A DNA stretch of 64,000 nucleotides from Rhizobium tibeticum (GCF_900110205.1 NZ_FOCV01000009.1:62001-126000); one strand, 5' to 3'; positions 8,243 through 17,788 are shown, counted from the first letter of the stretch. Numbers and translations are program-made. Notes: generated by a model not told the origin, from the letters alone.

Positions 8243-10453
8243 TCAGGCGGCATTGGTACGGCGGGTGGTGACCTTCGCCGCGCGCGCCTGCATCAGCCGC
8301 TCGGTGATCTGATCGGCCGGCATCGGCCGGCCAAAGAAGTAGCCCTGTAGCGTATCACAGCCGAAGAGCCGCACCGCAATGGCCTGTTCCTCAGTCTCGA
8401 TGCCCTCGGCAGTGACCGGAATGTCGAGCGAGCGGGCAAGCGCCACTGTCGCCTGCAGCATCTCGCGCTGACGATCGCTTTCGAGGATATCCATGACCAA
8501 CGAGCGGTCGATCTTGATGCGATCGAAGCCGAACTGGCGCAAATAGCCGATGGAGGAGAAGCCCGAGCCGAAATCATCGAGCGCCACTTTGACGCCCAGC
8601 GCCTTCAGCCGCTCGATCGCCTGCCGGGTTCGCTGTGGGTTCTGGATCATATAGCCTTCGGTGACTTCAAGCGTCACACGTTTTGCCTCGATCTCCGTCT
8701 GCTTCAGCACGTAACGGACATAGTCGGCAAAGGCCGGGTTGCGGAACTGCCCGGGAGAAACATTCACCGAGATACGCAGTTCCGGCCATTGCTTGGCGGT
8801 TTCGCAGGCCTTGCGCAGAACGAAAAGCCCCAGCGCCTCGATAAGCCCGCTGGTTTCCGCGATAGGGATAAATACTTCGGGCGAGACCGGACCGTGTCCC
8901 GGGCGGTTCCATCGCACCAATGCTTCGACACCGGTCATTTCATGGGTCGCTGCATCGATCAGCGGCTGATAGGCAATCTGCAGGTCGCCGCCTTCGATCG
9001 CCATCCGCAAATCGAGTTCCAGCGCATTGCGCTCTCCGCGGTCTGCGTCCATCGCCGGATCGTAAAGCGTCATGCGTGCACGGCCAGCTTCCTTGGCCTT
9101 GTACATGGCAAGATCGGCCCGACGCACCAGCTCTTCGCGGTCGATCATGCCGCCTTCCGACATGGCAATACCGATGCTCGCGCCAATGACGACGACGCGT
9201 CGGCCAATCTCCAGCGGCTCTGCCAGGAAGTCCAGTATCTGCTCGGATAGCTGCAGGGCAACGGCGTGCTCGCTTTCGGAAACAAAGGCGATGGCGAATT
9301 CATCGCCGCCGATACGTGCGAGAACGGCGCCCTCCGGAATGAGCACGTTGAGACCGGCGGCGACAGCGCGGATCAGCTGGTCGCCGGTGCCATGGCCATA
9401 AGCGTCATTGACTTCCTTGAAACCGTCGAGATCGAGATAAAGGATGAGCACGTTGCGGCGTGTTTGCGCCGCTTCGGCAACGAATATGTCGATGGCGGAT
9501 CCAAGCCCATCGCGGTTCAGCAGGCCGCTCAGCCGATCGCGGTTTGCTTCCTCCCGGGCATTGATTTCTTCTGCCTTGAGGCGCCGTAGCGCCAGCCAGC
9601 CAATGATGAGCAGAACGACGAAGAACAGGCCAACAAGTCCAAGCGCCTTGACGACCATCGGACGAACTTCGCCATAGCCGATATCGCCGGGCGCCCGCGA
9701 CACCCAGACGAGCTTGCCGAGAATGACCGCTTGCGCGTCAGCGATCGCCACCGAATAGGGAGCTTGGAAATCCGGAGCGACCAGCTTCAATCCGTCGATG
9801 ACATAGGTCGCACCAAGCTCGGCAACTTTGTCGGTGCTGAGATGTCGCGCGAAGATGAGATAGCGATGCTTTCCTGCCTTGACGTCGAGCGCACCGGATT
9901 TCTCGCGTACCAGCGCCACACCGACGACTGCTATACCGGCCTTCGTGTTAACGAAGCCCGTCGCCTCGGGATTATCCTGCGGCCCCGCCGCATTCACTTT
10001 GTCGAAGAGCGTCCAGAGCGACGGGGAGAAGAAATCATCCAGCGCGCCGTCCATCGGTTTGCCTTGCCGATAAACCATGATCGGCTTCTTCTCGTCATCG
10101 ATCACGATCGCCATGTCGAAGAGAGAACTGTTGACCGACATCTCGCCGTAGTTGCTGATCGTCCAGGCCATGCCATCGGCCGCATAGACGTTCGCTGCGG
10201 CATCATCCCAGGCTGCGTAATCGTTGAGCGTCGCGCTCAATTGCATTTCGAAGGTCTTGAGGGCGCCGGACATGGTTTCCCGCGAGCGCTCGTCGTCCAG
10301 CACATTCGATCGGTCTGCAACGCGTTCGAGCGCGCTCAGCACCATGACGGTGACGATCGCGACGACAATTGCAAAGGAAAAAAGCACGCCAGCGACGGTC
10401 GCATGACGACCGAAGCCCGAGACTTTTTTGCTACCCCCGAAAATTGCCTGCAT
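8243..10453 (-). CDS. Membrane GGDEF-EAL cyclic-di-GMP enzyme with CHASE4-like sensor
   Basis: A 736-residue inner-membrane signalling protein. The first membrane helix (about residues 18-42) is followed by a periplasmic domain resembling CHASE4 (with NDYAAWDDA) and a second helix (about 268-290). The GGDEF domain has an intact RIGGDEF motif (382-386) but no RxxD inhibitory site five residues upstream (PEGA instead). The EAL domain keeps EALVRW (510-512), the Asn of NVSPGQF, LEVTE, DDFGSG, the IKIDR lysine, and the AEGIET glutamate. Both synthase and phosphodiesterase activity look possible. The ATG at 10453 is preferred because GGGGAG lies 6 bases upstream; a GTG at 10471 is the alternative. 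Confidence 0.9.
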   Translation of the reverse strand: MQAIFGGSKKVSGFGRHATVAGVLFSFAIVVAIVTVMVLSALERVADRSNVLDDERSRETMSGALKTFEMQLSATLNDYAAWDDAAANVYAADGMAWTISNYGEMSVNSSLFDMAIVIDDEKKPIMVYRQGKPMDGALDDFFSPSLWTLFDKVNAAGPQDNPEATGFVNTKAGIAVVGVALVREKSGALDVKAGKHRYLIFARHLSTDKVAELGATYVIDGLKLVAPDFQAPYSVAIADAQAVILGKLVWVSRAPGDIGYGEVRPMVVKALGLVGLFFVVLLIIGWLALRRLKAEEINAREEANRDRLSGLLNRDGLGSAIDIFVAEAAQTRRNVLILYLDLDGFKEVNDAYGHGTGDQLIRAVAAGLNVLIPEGAVLARIGGDEFAIAFVSESEHAVALQLSEQILDFLAEPLEIGRRVVVIGASIGIAMSEGGMIDREELVRRADLAMYKAKEAGRARMTLYDPAMDADRGERNALELDLRMAIEGGDLQIAYQPLIDAATHEMTGVEALVRWNRPGHGPVSPEVFIPIAETSGLIEALGLFVLRKACETAKQWPELRISVNVSPGQFRNPAFADYVRYVLKQTEIEAKRVTLEVTEGYMIQNPQRTRQAIERLKALGVKVALDDFGSGFSSIGYLRQFGFDRIKIDRSLVMDILESDRQREMLQATVALARSLDIPVTAEGIETEEQAIAVRLFGCDTLQGYFFGRPMPADQITERLMQARAAKVTTRRTNAA

Positions 10454-10772
10454 TCGCTGCTCCCCGATCACGGAAGTCTGCCAGCCAAGGGCTCAAAAAA
10501 CGGTTAAAGATCGATGTAACGATTAATCATCGCGATTTTGCAAGAGCGCTAGAAAAGGTGAAATCGCCCGGGAAGCGGGCAGCAAGGGTCTTCGGATCGA
10601 TCATGGAAATCCCGTTCTTTTGGTTTCGAAGGCGGTTTAGCCCAAGCGGACTGATGTTGTACAGAGTGGAAATGACAGCGCTGTAACGTTTCAGTCGCGC
10701 CTTCCGCGCCGTTCCGCGCGCTGCCAAAGTCATTGCCTTGCATTGCGCGTCTTTTCGCGAAACAACCCTTGC
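10454..10772. other. Intergenic region with a possible gene remnant
   Basis: This 319-base gap separates the divergent cyclic-di-GMP gene and esterase gene, so both promoters should lie here. The only coding-like signal is a 25-codon minus-strand frame (10527-10604), described separately. No RNA gene was recognised. Confidence 0.5.
10527..10604 (-). pseudogene. Possible N-terminal remnant of an ASCH-domain gene
   Basis: A 25-codon frame begins MIDPKTLAARFPGDFTF, which resembles the start of small ASCH-domain proteins as I recall them. It then stops after SSALAKSR instead of continuing into the domain. No further ASCH-like sequence follows. It could also be a chance resemblance. Confidence 0.25.
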
Positions 10773-11738
10773 ATGGGCATTCCCGTAACACACCCATTTG
10801 CCTTCGACCCGACCTACGGCATGAAGCTCCCCGACCTTCAGGCGATCGTGCCACCTCAGGCGCCGCCCGGCTTCGACCCGTTTTGGCAGACCCGATACAA
10901 AAGGGCGATCGCGACGGACCCGCAGCCGGTGCTCCGGATCAGCAAGCTGACGCATCCCGATTGGCAGGTTCTCGACATCGTCTACACCTCGACCGGCGGG
11001 ATCAGGATCGGCGGCTGGCTGCTTTTGCCGCGCGACCGGCCGGTGCGCCGCGGGCTGGTGGTGGGTCACGGCTATGGTGGCCGCGACGCACCGGATTTCG
11101 ATCTGCCCGTCGAAGACGCGGCGGTCCTCTTTCCCTGCTTTCGCGGCCTGTCGCTCAGCCCCCATCCAGCAATCCCGCCGGATGCATCGGGGCATGTTCT
11201 CCAGGATATCGACAAGCCCGAGGACTACATCATCGGCGGCTGCGTCGATGACCTCTGGCTTGCCGTTTCGACGCTTTTGTCGCTCTATCCATGGCTTGCC
11301 GGTCACATCGGCTATAGCGGCGTCAGCTTCGGCGGCGGCATCGGCGCCTTGGCGATGCCATTCGATCTTCGCATCAATCGCGGCCACCTCGTCGTTCCGA
11401 CCTTTGGCGACCGAGAGCGATGGCTGACACTGCCGACCGTCGGCAGCGCCGCTTCCGTCCAGACCTACCAGAAGACTCATGGAAGCGTGCTCGAGGTCCT
11501 GCGCATGTTCGATGCGGCAAGTGCCGCAATCCGGATCAAGGTGCCGATGCTTGCTGTTGTCGCGCTGTTCGACCCTGCCGTCGCACCGCCCTGCCAGTTT
11601 GCGGTGGCGAATGCTTTGCCGACATCAAAATATAATGAAACCTTCATCCTCGATGCCGGGCACTTCGACTATCCTGGTAGCACAGAACAGAATGCGCTTC
11701 TCCGTGAAAAGGTCCGGCGTTTTTTCAAGGTGTTATGA
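10773..11738 (+). CDS. Acetyl xylan esterase (AXE1)-type alpha/beta hydrolase
   Basis: A 322-residue alpha/beta hydrolase of the AXE1 / cephalosporin-C deacetylase type, which removes acetyl groups from sugars or related esters. The family's early segment FDPFWQ and the HGYGGRDAPD oxyanion region are visible. The nucleophile elbow is GYSGVSFGGG with Ser185, and an acid (ALFDPAV) and histidine (DAGHFDYPG) follow at the expected places. There is no signal peptide, so it is probably cytoplasmic. Start is ATG 10773; an upstream TTG at 10743 is less likely. It overlaps the next esterase gene by 4 bases. Confidence 0.85.
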   Translation: MGIPVTHPFAFDPTYGMKLPDLQAIVPPQAPPGFDPFWQTRYKRAIATDPQPVLRISKLTHPDWQVLDIVYTSTGGIRIGGWLLLPRDRPVRRGLVVGHGYGGRDAPDFDLPVEDAAVLFPCFRGLSLSPHPAIPPDASGHVLQDIDKPEDYIIGGCVDDLWLAVSTLLSLYPWLAGHIGYSGVSFGGGIGALAMPFDLRINRGHLVVPTFGDRERWLTLPTVGSAASVQTYQKTHGSVLEVLRMFDAASAAIRIKVPMLAVVALFDPAVAPPCQFAVANALPTSKYNETFILDAGHFDYPGSTEQNALLREKVRRFFKVL

Positions 11739-12463
11739 ACCGAGAATATTTGCGCTGGCATAGTCCGCGCTTGCATCGCGACATGGAACTGCTCGTGTTC
11801 GGCCATGCCGGCGCCAAGGTGTTGATGTTTCCCACGCGCGAGGGACGCTTCTGGGAATATGAAAGGCTCGGCCTTGTTGAAAGCCTTGCCGGCAAGCTGG
11901 AGGCTGGCCAACTCCAGCTCTATTGCATCGAGGGGCTGGCCGCCGAGACCTTCTACGGCTTCGATCGGCATCCAGCCGAGCGCATTCACCGCCATGCAGC
12001 CTTCGAAGACTATATCCTGAATGAAGTCCTGCCGCTGATGGCTTCGAGGAATGCGCATGATTGCACCATCGTGCATGGCTGCAGCCTCGGCGCCTTCCAG
12101 GCCGCCAGTCTGGTCTTTCGCCATCCGCATTTGTTTCGCAAACTCGTCGCCTTTTCCGGTCGCTACGATCTGACAATCAAGGTCGAATCCTTCGGCGATC
12201 TGTTCGACGGCTACTACGACAATACAGTCTATTTCCACACTCCGACGCACTTCCTGCCGGGGCTTGATGGCGGCTTCCAGCTGGAGAAGTTGCGCCAACT
12301 CGAGATCGTTCTGACGATCGGCGAAGCCGATCCCTTTCTCGACAACAATCACTACCTCAGCCGGCTGCTTTCCGAAAAGCAGGTCGGCCACCATCTACAC
12401 GTCTGGGAAGGGCGAGCCCATCGTGCCGGCGCCTGGCGGAAGATGGCAGCGCTTTATATCTGA
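11735..12463 (+). CDS. Putative esterase, alpha/beta hydrolase
   Basis: A 242-residue hydrolase with the nucleophile elbow HGCSLGAF (Ser117) of the putative-esterase family. Candidate catalytic acid and base lie in TIGEADPFLDN and the C-terminal GRAHRAGAWR. No signal peptide is seen. The start codon overlaps the stop of the AXE1-type gene (ATGA at 11735-11738), so the two are co-translated and perhaps act on one substrate. Some relatives are annotated as polyhydroxyalkanoate or siderophore esterases. The substrate is unknown here. Confidence 0.75.
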   Translation: MNREYLRWHSPRLHRDMELLVFGHAGAKVLMFPTREGRFWEYERLGLVESLAGKLEAGQLQLYCIEGLAAETFYGFDRHPAERIHRHAAFEDYILNEVLPLMASRNAHDCTIVHGCSLGAFQAASLVFRHPHLFRKLVAFSGRYDLTIKVESFGDLFDGYYDNTVYFHTPTHFLPGLDGGFQLEKLRQLEIVLTIGEADPFLDNNHYLSRLLSEKQVGHHLHVWEGRAHRAGAWRKMAALYI

Positions 12464-12541
12464 CCCTCAGTGCGGCGTGGACGCCCTGGCGGGCTTCGCC
12501 GAAGACGCCCCCGAGCCCTCTCAGACCTTCTCCTCTGCCGT

Positions 12542-14143
12542 TTACAGAATGATCTCTTCGCCAAGAGGTAGCTGAAGCCGTCTTGCAACGCCGATATTCT
12601 CCAGAAACACCTCGTCGTGACTAACGACAAGCAGCGCGCCGTCGTAGGCCTGCAAGCCGGCCTCCACGGCAGCAATGGAATCGATGTCGAGATGGTTGGT
12701 CGGCTCGTCGAGGATCAGGAGCGGCGGCGGCTTTGCGCCGCCGAGCACGCAGGCGAGGCCGGCACGCAACAGCTGCCCGCCGGAGAGCGTCGAGACCTGC
12801 TGCAGAGCGGCGTCTGCCCGGAACATGAAACGCGCCAGCGCCGCGCGGCAGGCATTTTCGTTCGCTCGCGGATTGAGATTGCGGAAATTCTCGCGGATCG
12901 ACAGCGCTCGATCGAGCAGGCTGACGCTCTGATCGAACAGCGAAAAGCCGGTCATGACGGATACCGTACCGGACCATGGCTGCAGTGTGCCTGAAATCAA
13001 CGCGAGCAGCGTCGTCTTGCCCGAGCCATTCGGCCCGGCGATCGCCACGCGATCAGGACCGGTGATGCCGAAAGAGAGGTTTCGGACGATGGGCTCACCC
13101 GGCTGATAGCCGGCGGTGACGCCATCCAGCCTAAGGACGTCCCGGCCCGACGGCAGTCCCGTCGACGCAAGCTGGGCCGAGAAGTGCTGAAGGATCTCGA
13201 TCTGCTCCCGCGCCGCTGACGCCTCCTCCATCGCTTCCTCGCGGCGCTTTTCGCCGCGGCGAACCTTGTTGCCGCTGGTATTTTCCGCCCGCCGCTGGAG
13301 GCCGCCGGCGACGATGCGGGGCATATCCCCCCTTGCCGCCTTCTTGCGCCCGGCGCGATCGCTGCGTGCCTGCCGCTCCGCCGTGACCTGGGCGCTGCGG
13401 ACGACATCGGTGAGGCGCCTTTCGGCGTCTGCGAGATCGTGCGCGGCGGCAGCCAGTTCAATGGCCTTGCGCTCCTGGAACGCGCTCCAGTTTCCGCCGT
13501 ATCGCCGGGCGCCGAGCGCGGTAATCTCGATGATCGCATCCATGGTCTCCAGCAGTTCGCGATCGTGGCTGACGACCACAGCACCGGCACGCCAGCTGGC
13601 CAGCAATGCGATGACAGCCTCGCGCCCGTCGCGATCGAGATTATTGGTCGGCTCGTCGAGGATGAGGAAATCGGGCTCGGAGAAGATAAGCGCAGCGAGA
13701 CTGACGCGCGTCCGCTGCCCGCCCGATAGCGAGGCGAGCAGGGTTTCCGGCTGGGCGTCGAGCCCGATACGCTCCAGTGCCGTGGCTATGCGTGTCTCGA
13801 TGGTCCAATCCGCCGAGGCGATCTCCTCGGCAGTCGCCTCGCCGACCTCGGCACGGCGCAGGATGGCCAGCGCATCGCTGGCCCCGAAGAAATCGGCAAC
13901 CGTCGCACTCTCCTCCACCTGCACCGCCTGGCGCAGGAAGCCGAGCCGCCCGCCGAAGGCGCTGCTTCCGGATTGCGGCGGCAACTCGCCGGCGACGAGC
14001 TTCAGAAGCGTCGTCTTGCCGACGCCATTGCGGCCGACGAGGCCGGTTCGCTCGGCGCCGAAACTTAGGTCGAGATTGGAAAGAAGCGCGCGCCCGTCAG
14101 GCGTGGACCACGAAAGATTGGACAGGGTAATGGATGCAGGCAT
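12542..14143 (-). CDS. ABC-F family ATPase
   Basis: A 533-residue soluble protein with two ABC domains and no membrane segments, the layout of ABC-F proteins that act on ribosomes. First domain: Walker A GRNGVGKTT (38-46), signature LSGGQRTRVSL, Walker B FLILDEPTNNLD. A charged linker rich in Arg/Lys/Glu follows. Second domain: GPNGSGKTT, LSGGQLLRAGLA and LLILDEPTNHLD. The start at 14143 is used because domain sequence begins right after it. It may tune translation or confer antibiotic protection; which ABC-F subfamily it belongs to is not settled. Confidence 0.88.
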   Translation of the reverse strand: MPASITLSNLSWSTPDGRALLSNLDLSFGAERTGLVGRNGVGKTTLLKLVAGELPPQSGSSAFGGRLGFLRQAVQVEESATVADFFGASDALAILRRAEVGEATAEEIASADWTIETRIATALERIGLDAQPETLLASLSGGQRTRVSLAALIFSEPDFLILDEPTNNLDRDGREAVIALLASWRAGAVVVSHDRELLETMDAIIEITALGARRYGGNWSAFQERKAIELAAAAHDLADAERRLTDVVRSAQVTAERQARSDRAGRKKAARGDMPRIVAGGLQRRAENTSGNKVRRGEKRREEAMEEASAAREQIEILQHFSAQLASTGLPSGRDVLRLDGVTAGYQPGEPIVRNLSFGITGPDRVAIAGPNGSGKTTLLALISGTLQPWSGTVSVMTGFSLFDQSVSLLDRALSIRENFRNLNPRANENACRAALARFMFRADAALQQVSTLSGGQLLRAGLACVLGGAKPPPLLILDEPTNHLDIDSIAAVEAGLQAYDGALLVVSHDEVFLENIGVARRLQLPLGEEIIL

Positions 14144-14406
14144 GGATAAAGGACTCCCGAATGGCAAGGCGAACTGGCGTTGCGATCGAGGTGAAATCCA
14201 TTGCTGCACACATCCTGTTGGTGTTGGCGACGATCGCAATCTAGGCAGGCAGGACGCTGAAATCAAGGGAAGACCTGCCGCTGCAGCTGCCCTTGCCGAT
14301 CCAAACCGTTCCATCGAACAGGAGTAACGTCGCTATGTGCGGATCGACGCGGCGACCGCAGCAGAATGCGGATTACCGCCGCATTGACTGCGTGCGAGTA
14401 CTCCCA

Positions 14407-14756
14407 TCAGGTGCGCAGCGCTTGCCTATTGTGAGGCTGAACGGTCCAATGCTGCGTGGCCGGCGTTTGCTGGCTGCGTGAAAGGCCAAAGGATAATGAC
14501 GTTGAGCGCCAATAGCACCGCCGCCGCGATCGAAAGCACCATCGCCGTCCTGTCGTCTCTAACCGCTATGGCGTTCCCGAGATTGGCGAGCCACTCTAAC
14601 GGCAGGAAAAGGCTGACGATCCACCAATCGCGATAGATCTGCTGCACCACAAAGTAATCCGCTTTCGGCAGTCCGATTTTGTTTCCGCAGCACAAGGCGG
14701 TGCGCGGCAGGGGCGATCAGCGCAAGTCCGATTATGACGACGGTCAGGAATCGCAA
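14407..14756 (-). pseudogene. DUF1772-like membrane protein gene, frameshifted
   Basis: A small membrane protein resembling the DUF1772 group can be read only across frames. The first part (LRFLTVVIIGLALIAPAAH) is in one frame. After about 14700 the sequence continues in another as KIGLPKADYFVVQQIYRDWW and two further hydrophobic helices. Near the C-terminus one extra base shifts it again; the restored frame gives ATQHWTVQPHN and stops at 14407. At least two frameshifts make a functional product unlikely. No Shine-Dalgarno was confirmed for the start. Confidence 0.6.
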
Positions 14757-14917
14757 TGTGAAGCAACGGGCCCTGAATCGATTCGTTTCACGATAGAGAC
14801 CCTTCGGCGGCGCCTTGAGCATCGATGCATTGACCAAGCGCCAGCAGGCCGCGGCCTAATGGGGCGGTCGGCTCAAGGCGGCAGATTTGCCGCTTCGACC
14901 ACAATGCCGAGGAGCGG

Positions 14918-15301
14918 TTACGGCTTCTGCTGGCTATCCTTGAGCTTCACCGCCATCGTCACGGTGCCCCGCACGACGATGTCGTTACGCGAACCGCGAT
15001 TGAGATCCGCGCTGCTCGTGAGATTGGTGATCTGGCAGCTCTCCGCCAGCGTCTGCAGAATGAGATCGCACTGCCCGCCCGCCATCAGGTAGAACCCTTT
15101 CTGGGCGGCCTTGATCTGCTCGCCAGTTTCCTGCCCGGCCTCGACCGGCACCGACAGGGAGACCGTCGTCTGCACGTTCACCGTGCCGGGGACACGCTGG
15201 CCGGCATAGAAGTTCGGCATGCGATTGGGGACTTCCTGCGACAACGCGGGAAAGGCGGCGAGCGCGAATGCGCAGGTCAGACCTCTAGCGGAAGATTTCA
15301 T
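14918..15301 (-). CDS. Secreted hypothetical protein
   Basis: A 127-residue protein with a signal peptide (residues 1-21, ending PALS before QEVPNR) and no further membrane segment, so it is probably periplasmic. The mature part has a strand-rich pattern (VNVQTTVSLSVPV, NDIVVRGTVTMAVKL) and two cysteines (GGQCDLI, ESCQITN) that could form a disulfide. The start at 15301 has GGAGAGG 6 bases upstream. No family was recognised. A small inverted repeat lies about 40 bases before the start. Confidence 0.65.
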   Translation of the reverse strand: MKSSARGLTCAFALAAFPALSQEVPNRMPNFYAGQRVPGTVNVQTTVSLSVPVEAGQETGEQIKAAQKGFYLMAGGQCDLILQTLAESCQITNLTSSADLNRGSRNDIVVRGTVTMAVKLKDSQQKP

Positions 15302-15341
15302 CGGACGCCTCTCCATCTGGCTGCGCTTATTTCTGCCACAA

Positions 15342-15359
15342 CATTGTTAAACGACAATG
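15342..15359. promoter_or_regulatory. Inverted repeat upstream of secreted protein gene
   Basis: CATTGT, a 6-base spacer (TAAACG) and ACAATG form a perfect dyad 41-58 bases upstream of the 15301 start, in the position of a promoter or operator. The binding factor is unknown. Confidence 0.3.
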
Positions 15360-15426
15360 AGCGCCCTCCCTAATATTGTAAGAAGCGCGCTCAATAGTTG
15401 TATCATTCAGCCTGGCGGAGTGAGGA

Positions 15427-16614
15427 TCAGACCTTGACCCAACCACCGTTCTTCTTCGAGGAAGCCACGCAGGCCTCAACGAAGGCAACGCCCTTCACGC
15501 CGTCATCGACGGTCGGGTAAACGACAGCCTTGTCCACGGCCTTGCCCTTCTTGTGGGCGTTGATGGCATGGGCGGCTTCCGTGTAGATCGTCGCAAAGGC
15601 TTCAAGGTAACCTTCCGGATGACCGGAGGGAATGCGTGAAACGCGGGCAGCGGCCGGGCCGGAACCGGCGCCGTTGCGGGTGATCAAACGCTTTTGCTCA
15701 CCGAACGGCGTGAACCAGAGATAGTTCGGATCCGCCTGGACCCACTCCAAGCCACCCTTGGTGCCATAGACGCGGACCTTCAGGCCGTTTTCATGACCGG
15801 GCGCCACTTGGCTGCACCAGAGCATGCCCTTGGCCGGCTTTTCGTTGCCCTCCGCCTTGAAGCGCAGCATCACATGGGCGTTGTCGTCGAGGCGACGACC
15901 TTCGACGAAGCTGTCGAGATCGGCGGCGAGGCTGTCGAGTTCGAGGCCGGAAACGAAGGATGCGAGGTTATAGGCATGCGTGCCGATGTCACCGGTCGAG
16001 CCGCCCGCTCCCGACTGTGCCGGGTCGGTGCGCCAGACGGCCTGCTTGGCGCCAGTCTGCTCGACGGCTTCCGTCAGCCAGTCCTGCGGATATTCGGCCT
16101 GGACGATGCGGATATCGCCAAGCTCGCCGTTGGCGATCATCTCGCGGGCCTGACGGACCATCGGGTAGCCGGTATAGTTATGGGTCAGGATGAAGAGCGC
16201 ATCGCTCTCGTCGGCTACCTTCTTCAGCTTCTTGGCGTCGGCAAGGTTCGATGTCAGCGGCTTGTCGCAGATGACGTGGATGCCACGACGCAGGAATTCC
16301 TTGGCGGCATCGTAGTGCACGTGGTTCGGCGTGACGATCGAGACGGCCTCAATGCCGTTCTTCAGCTTCGCTTCGCGAATCGCCATCTCGCGGTAGCTCG
16401 AATAGGTGCGGGACGGATCGAGGCCGAGGTCGCGGCCGGACGCCATCGCCTTTTCCGGCGTCGACGACAGCGCGCCGGCGATCAGATCGTACTGGTCGTC
16501 GATGCGGGCAGCGATGCGGTGGACCGCGCCAATGAATGCGCCCGCGCCGCCGCCGACCATGCCGAGGCGGATACGCGGTTCGCGCGCCGGTTCTGTAGAT
16601 GCTTCAATTGCCAT
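15427..16614 (-). CDS. Gfo/Idh/MocA-family oxidoreductase
   Basis: A 395-residue NAD(P)-dependent sugar dehydrogenase. The Rossmann fold starts at LGMVGGGAGAFIG (about residues 17-29), and the family EKP motif appears as CDKPLT. The second half carries the substrate domain with GGSTGDIGTHAYNLASF, whose Asp/His pair is the usual catalytic site. GGAGG lies 5 bases before the 16614 ATG. It follows the TIM-barrel isomerase gene by 97 bases on the same strand. Such pairs oxidise and rearrange glycosides or cyclitols, as in the E. coli YcjS/YcjR pair. The substrate is unknown. Confidence 0.88.
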   Translation of the reverse strand: MAIEASTEPAREPRIRLGMVGGGAGAFIGAVHRIAARIDDQYDLIAGALSSTPEKAMASGRDLGLDPSRTYSSYREMAIREAKLKNGIEAVSIVTPNHVHYDAAKEFLRRGIHVICDKPLTSNLADAKKLKKVADESDALFILTHNYTGYPMVRQAREMIANGELGDIRIVQAEYPQDWLTEAVEQTGAKQAVWRTDPAQSGAGGSTGDIGTHAYNLASFVSGLELDSLAADLDSFVEGRRLDDNAHVMLRFKAEGNEKPAKGMLWCSQVAPGHENGLKVRVYGTKGGLEWVQADPNYLWFTPFGEQKRLITRNGAGSGPAAARVSRIPSGHPEGYLEAFATIYTEAAHAINAHKKGKAVDKAVVYPTVDDGVKGVAFVEACVASSKKNGGWVKV

Positions 16615-16711
16615 TGGTTCCTCCTGAAATGCGTGGGGGGCGGGGCTGGGAAGGGATGACCCCTTCCTGCTGCGTTCCAATCAGCCCTTCCCGTTAACAA
16701 GCGCGGGTGTC

Positions 16712-17764
16712 TTAGAGACCGAGCATGCGGCGGTTGGCCGCCTGGTCCGTACCGCCCGATGCAAAATCATCAAACGCCTTTTCCGTAACGCGGATGATGT
16801 GCGCCTTGACGAACTCGGCGCCTTCGCGCGCGCCGTCCTCAGGATGCTTCAGCGCGCATTCCCACTCGACCACGGCCCAGCCGTCGAAGTTGTTGGCCGT
16901 CATCTTCGAGAAGACCGCGCCGAAATCGACCTGACCGTCGCCGAGCGAACGGAAGCGACCGGCACGTTCGACCCAGCCCTGGTAACCGCCATAGACGCCC
17001 TGTCGGCCAGTCGGGTTGAACTCCGCGTCCTTGACGTGGAACATCTTGATGCGGTCTTTGTAGATGTCGATGTTGTCGAGATAGTCGAGGCACTGCAGGA
17101 CGTAGTGCGACGGATCGTAGAGCATGTTGGCGCGCGGATGGTTGCCGACGCGCTCCAGGAACATCTCGTAGGTGATGCCGTCGTGCAGGTCTTCCCCGGG
17201 ATGGATTTCGTAGCAGACGTCGACGCCGTTCTCGTCGGCATGGTCGAGGATCGGCTTCCAGCGGCGGGCAAGCTCGTCGAACGCTGTTTCGACGAGGCCG
17301 GCAGGGCGCTGCGGCCACGGGTAGACGAACGGCCAGGCAAGCGCGCCGGAGAAGGTCGCGTGCGCCTTGATGCCGAGATGCTTCGAGGCCGTCAGCGCCA
17401 TCTTCACCTGTTCGACAGCCCATTCCTGGCGCGCCTTCGGATTGCCGCGCACCTCAGGTGCGGCAAAACCGTCGAAGGCTTCGTCATAGGCTGGGTGAAC
17501 GGCCACGAGCTGGCCCTGAAGGTGGGTGGAAAGCTCGGTAACTTCGACGCCGTTTTCGCGCGCCTTGCCAGCGAACTCGTCGCAATAATCCTTCGAGGAA
17601 GCCGCCTTCTTGAGGTCGATCAGCTGGCCCGCCCAGGTCGGAACCTGCACGCCCTTGTAGCCGATGTCGGCCGCCCATTTGGTGATCGAATCCCACGAGT
17701 TGAACGGCGCGGCATCGCCCGCGAACTGTCCAAGGAAAAGGCCCGGACCCTTGATCGTTTTCAT
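16712..17764 (-). CDS. Sugar phosphate isomerase/epimerase (AP-endonuclease-like TIM barrel)
   Basis: A 350-residue TIM-barrel protein of the xylose isomerase-like family. Candidate metal ligands are the Glu of CYEIHPGED, the Asp of MLYDPSHYV, the His of MFHVKDAEF and the Glu of VVEWECAL. These are the usual Glu-Asp-His-Glu set that binds a divalent metal for keto-sugar epimerisation or isomerisation. A GGGAGG ribosome-binding site precedes the ATG. It is the promoter-proximal gene of a pair with the Gfo/Idh dehydrogenase, with a LacI-like half operator just upstream. The substrate may be a 3-keto sugar or an inositol derivative. Confidence 0.85.
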   Translation of the reverse strand: MKTIKGPGLFLGQFAGDAAPFNSWDSITKWAADIGYKGVQVPTWAGQLIDLKKAASSKDYCDEFAGKARENGVEVTELSTHLQGQLVAVHPAYDEAFDGFAAPEVRGNPKARQEWAVEQVKMALTASKHLGIKAHATFSGALAWPFVYPWPQRPAGLVETAFDELARRWKPILDHADENGVDVCYEIHPGEDLHDGITYEMFLERVGNHPRANMLYDPSHYVLQCLDYLDNIDIYKDRIKMFHVKDAEFNPTGRQGVYGGYQGWVERAGRFRSLGDGQVDFGAVFSKMTANNFDGWAVVEWECALKHPEDGAREGAEFVKAHIIRVTEKAFDDFASGGTDQAANRRMLGL

Positions 17765-17788
17765 GTCAATTCCTCCCTAAAAGATGAC

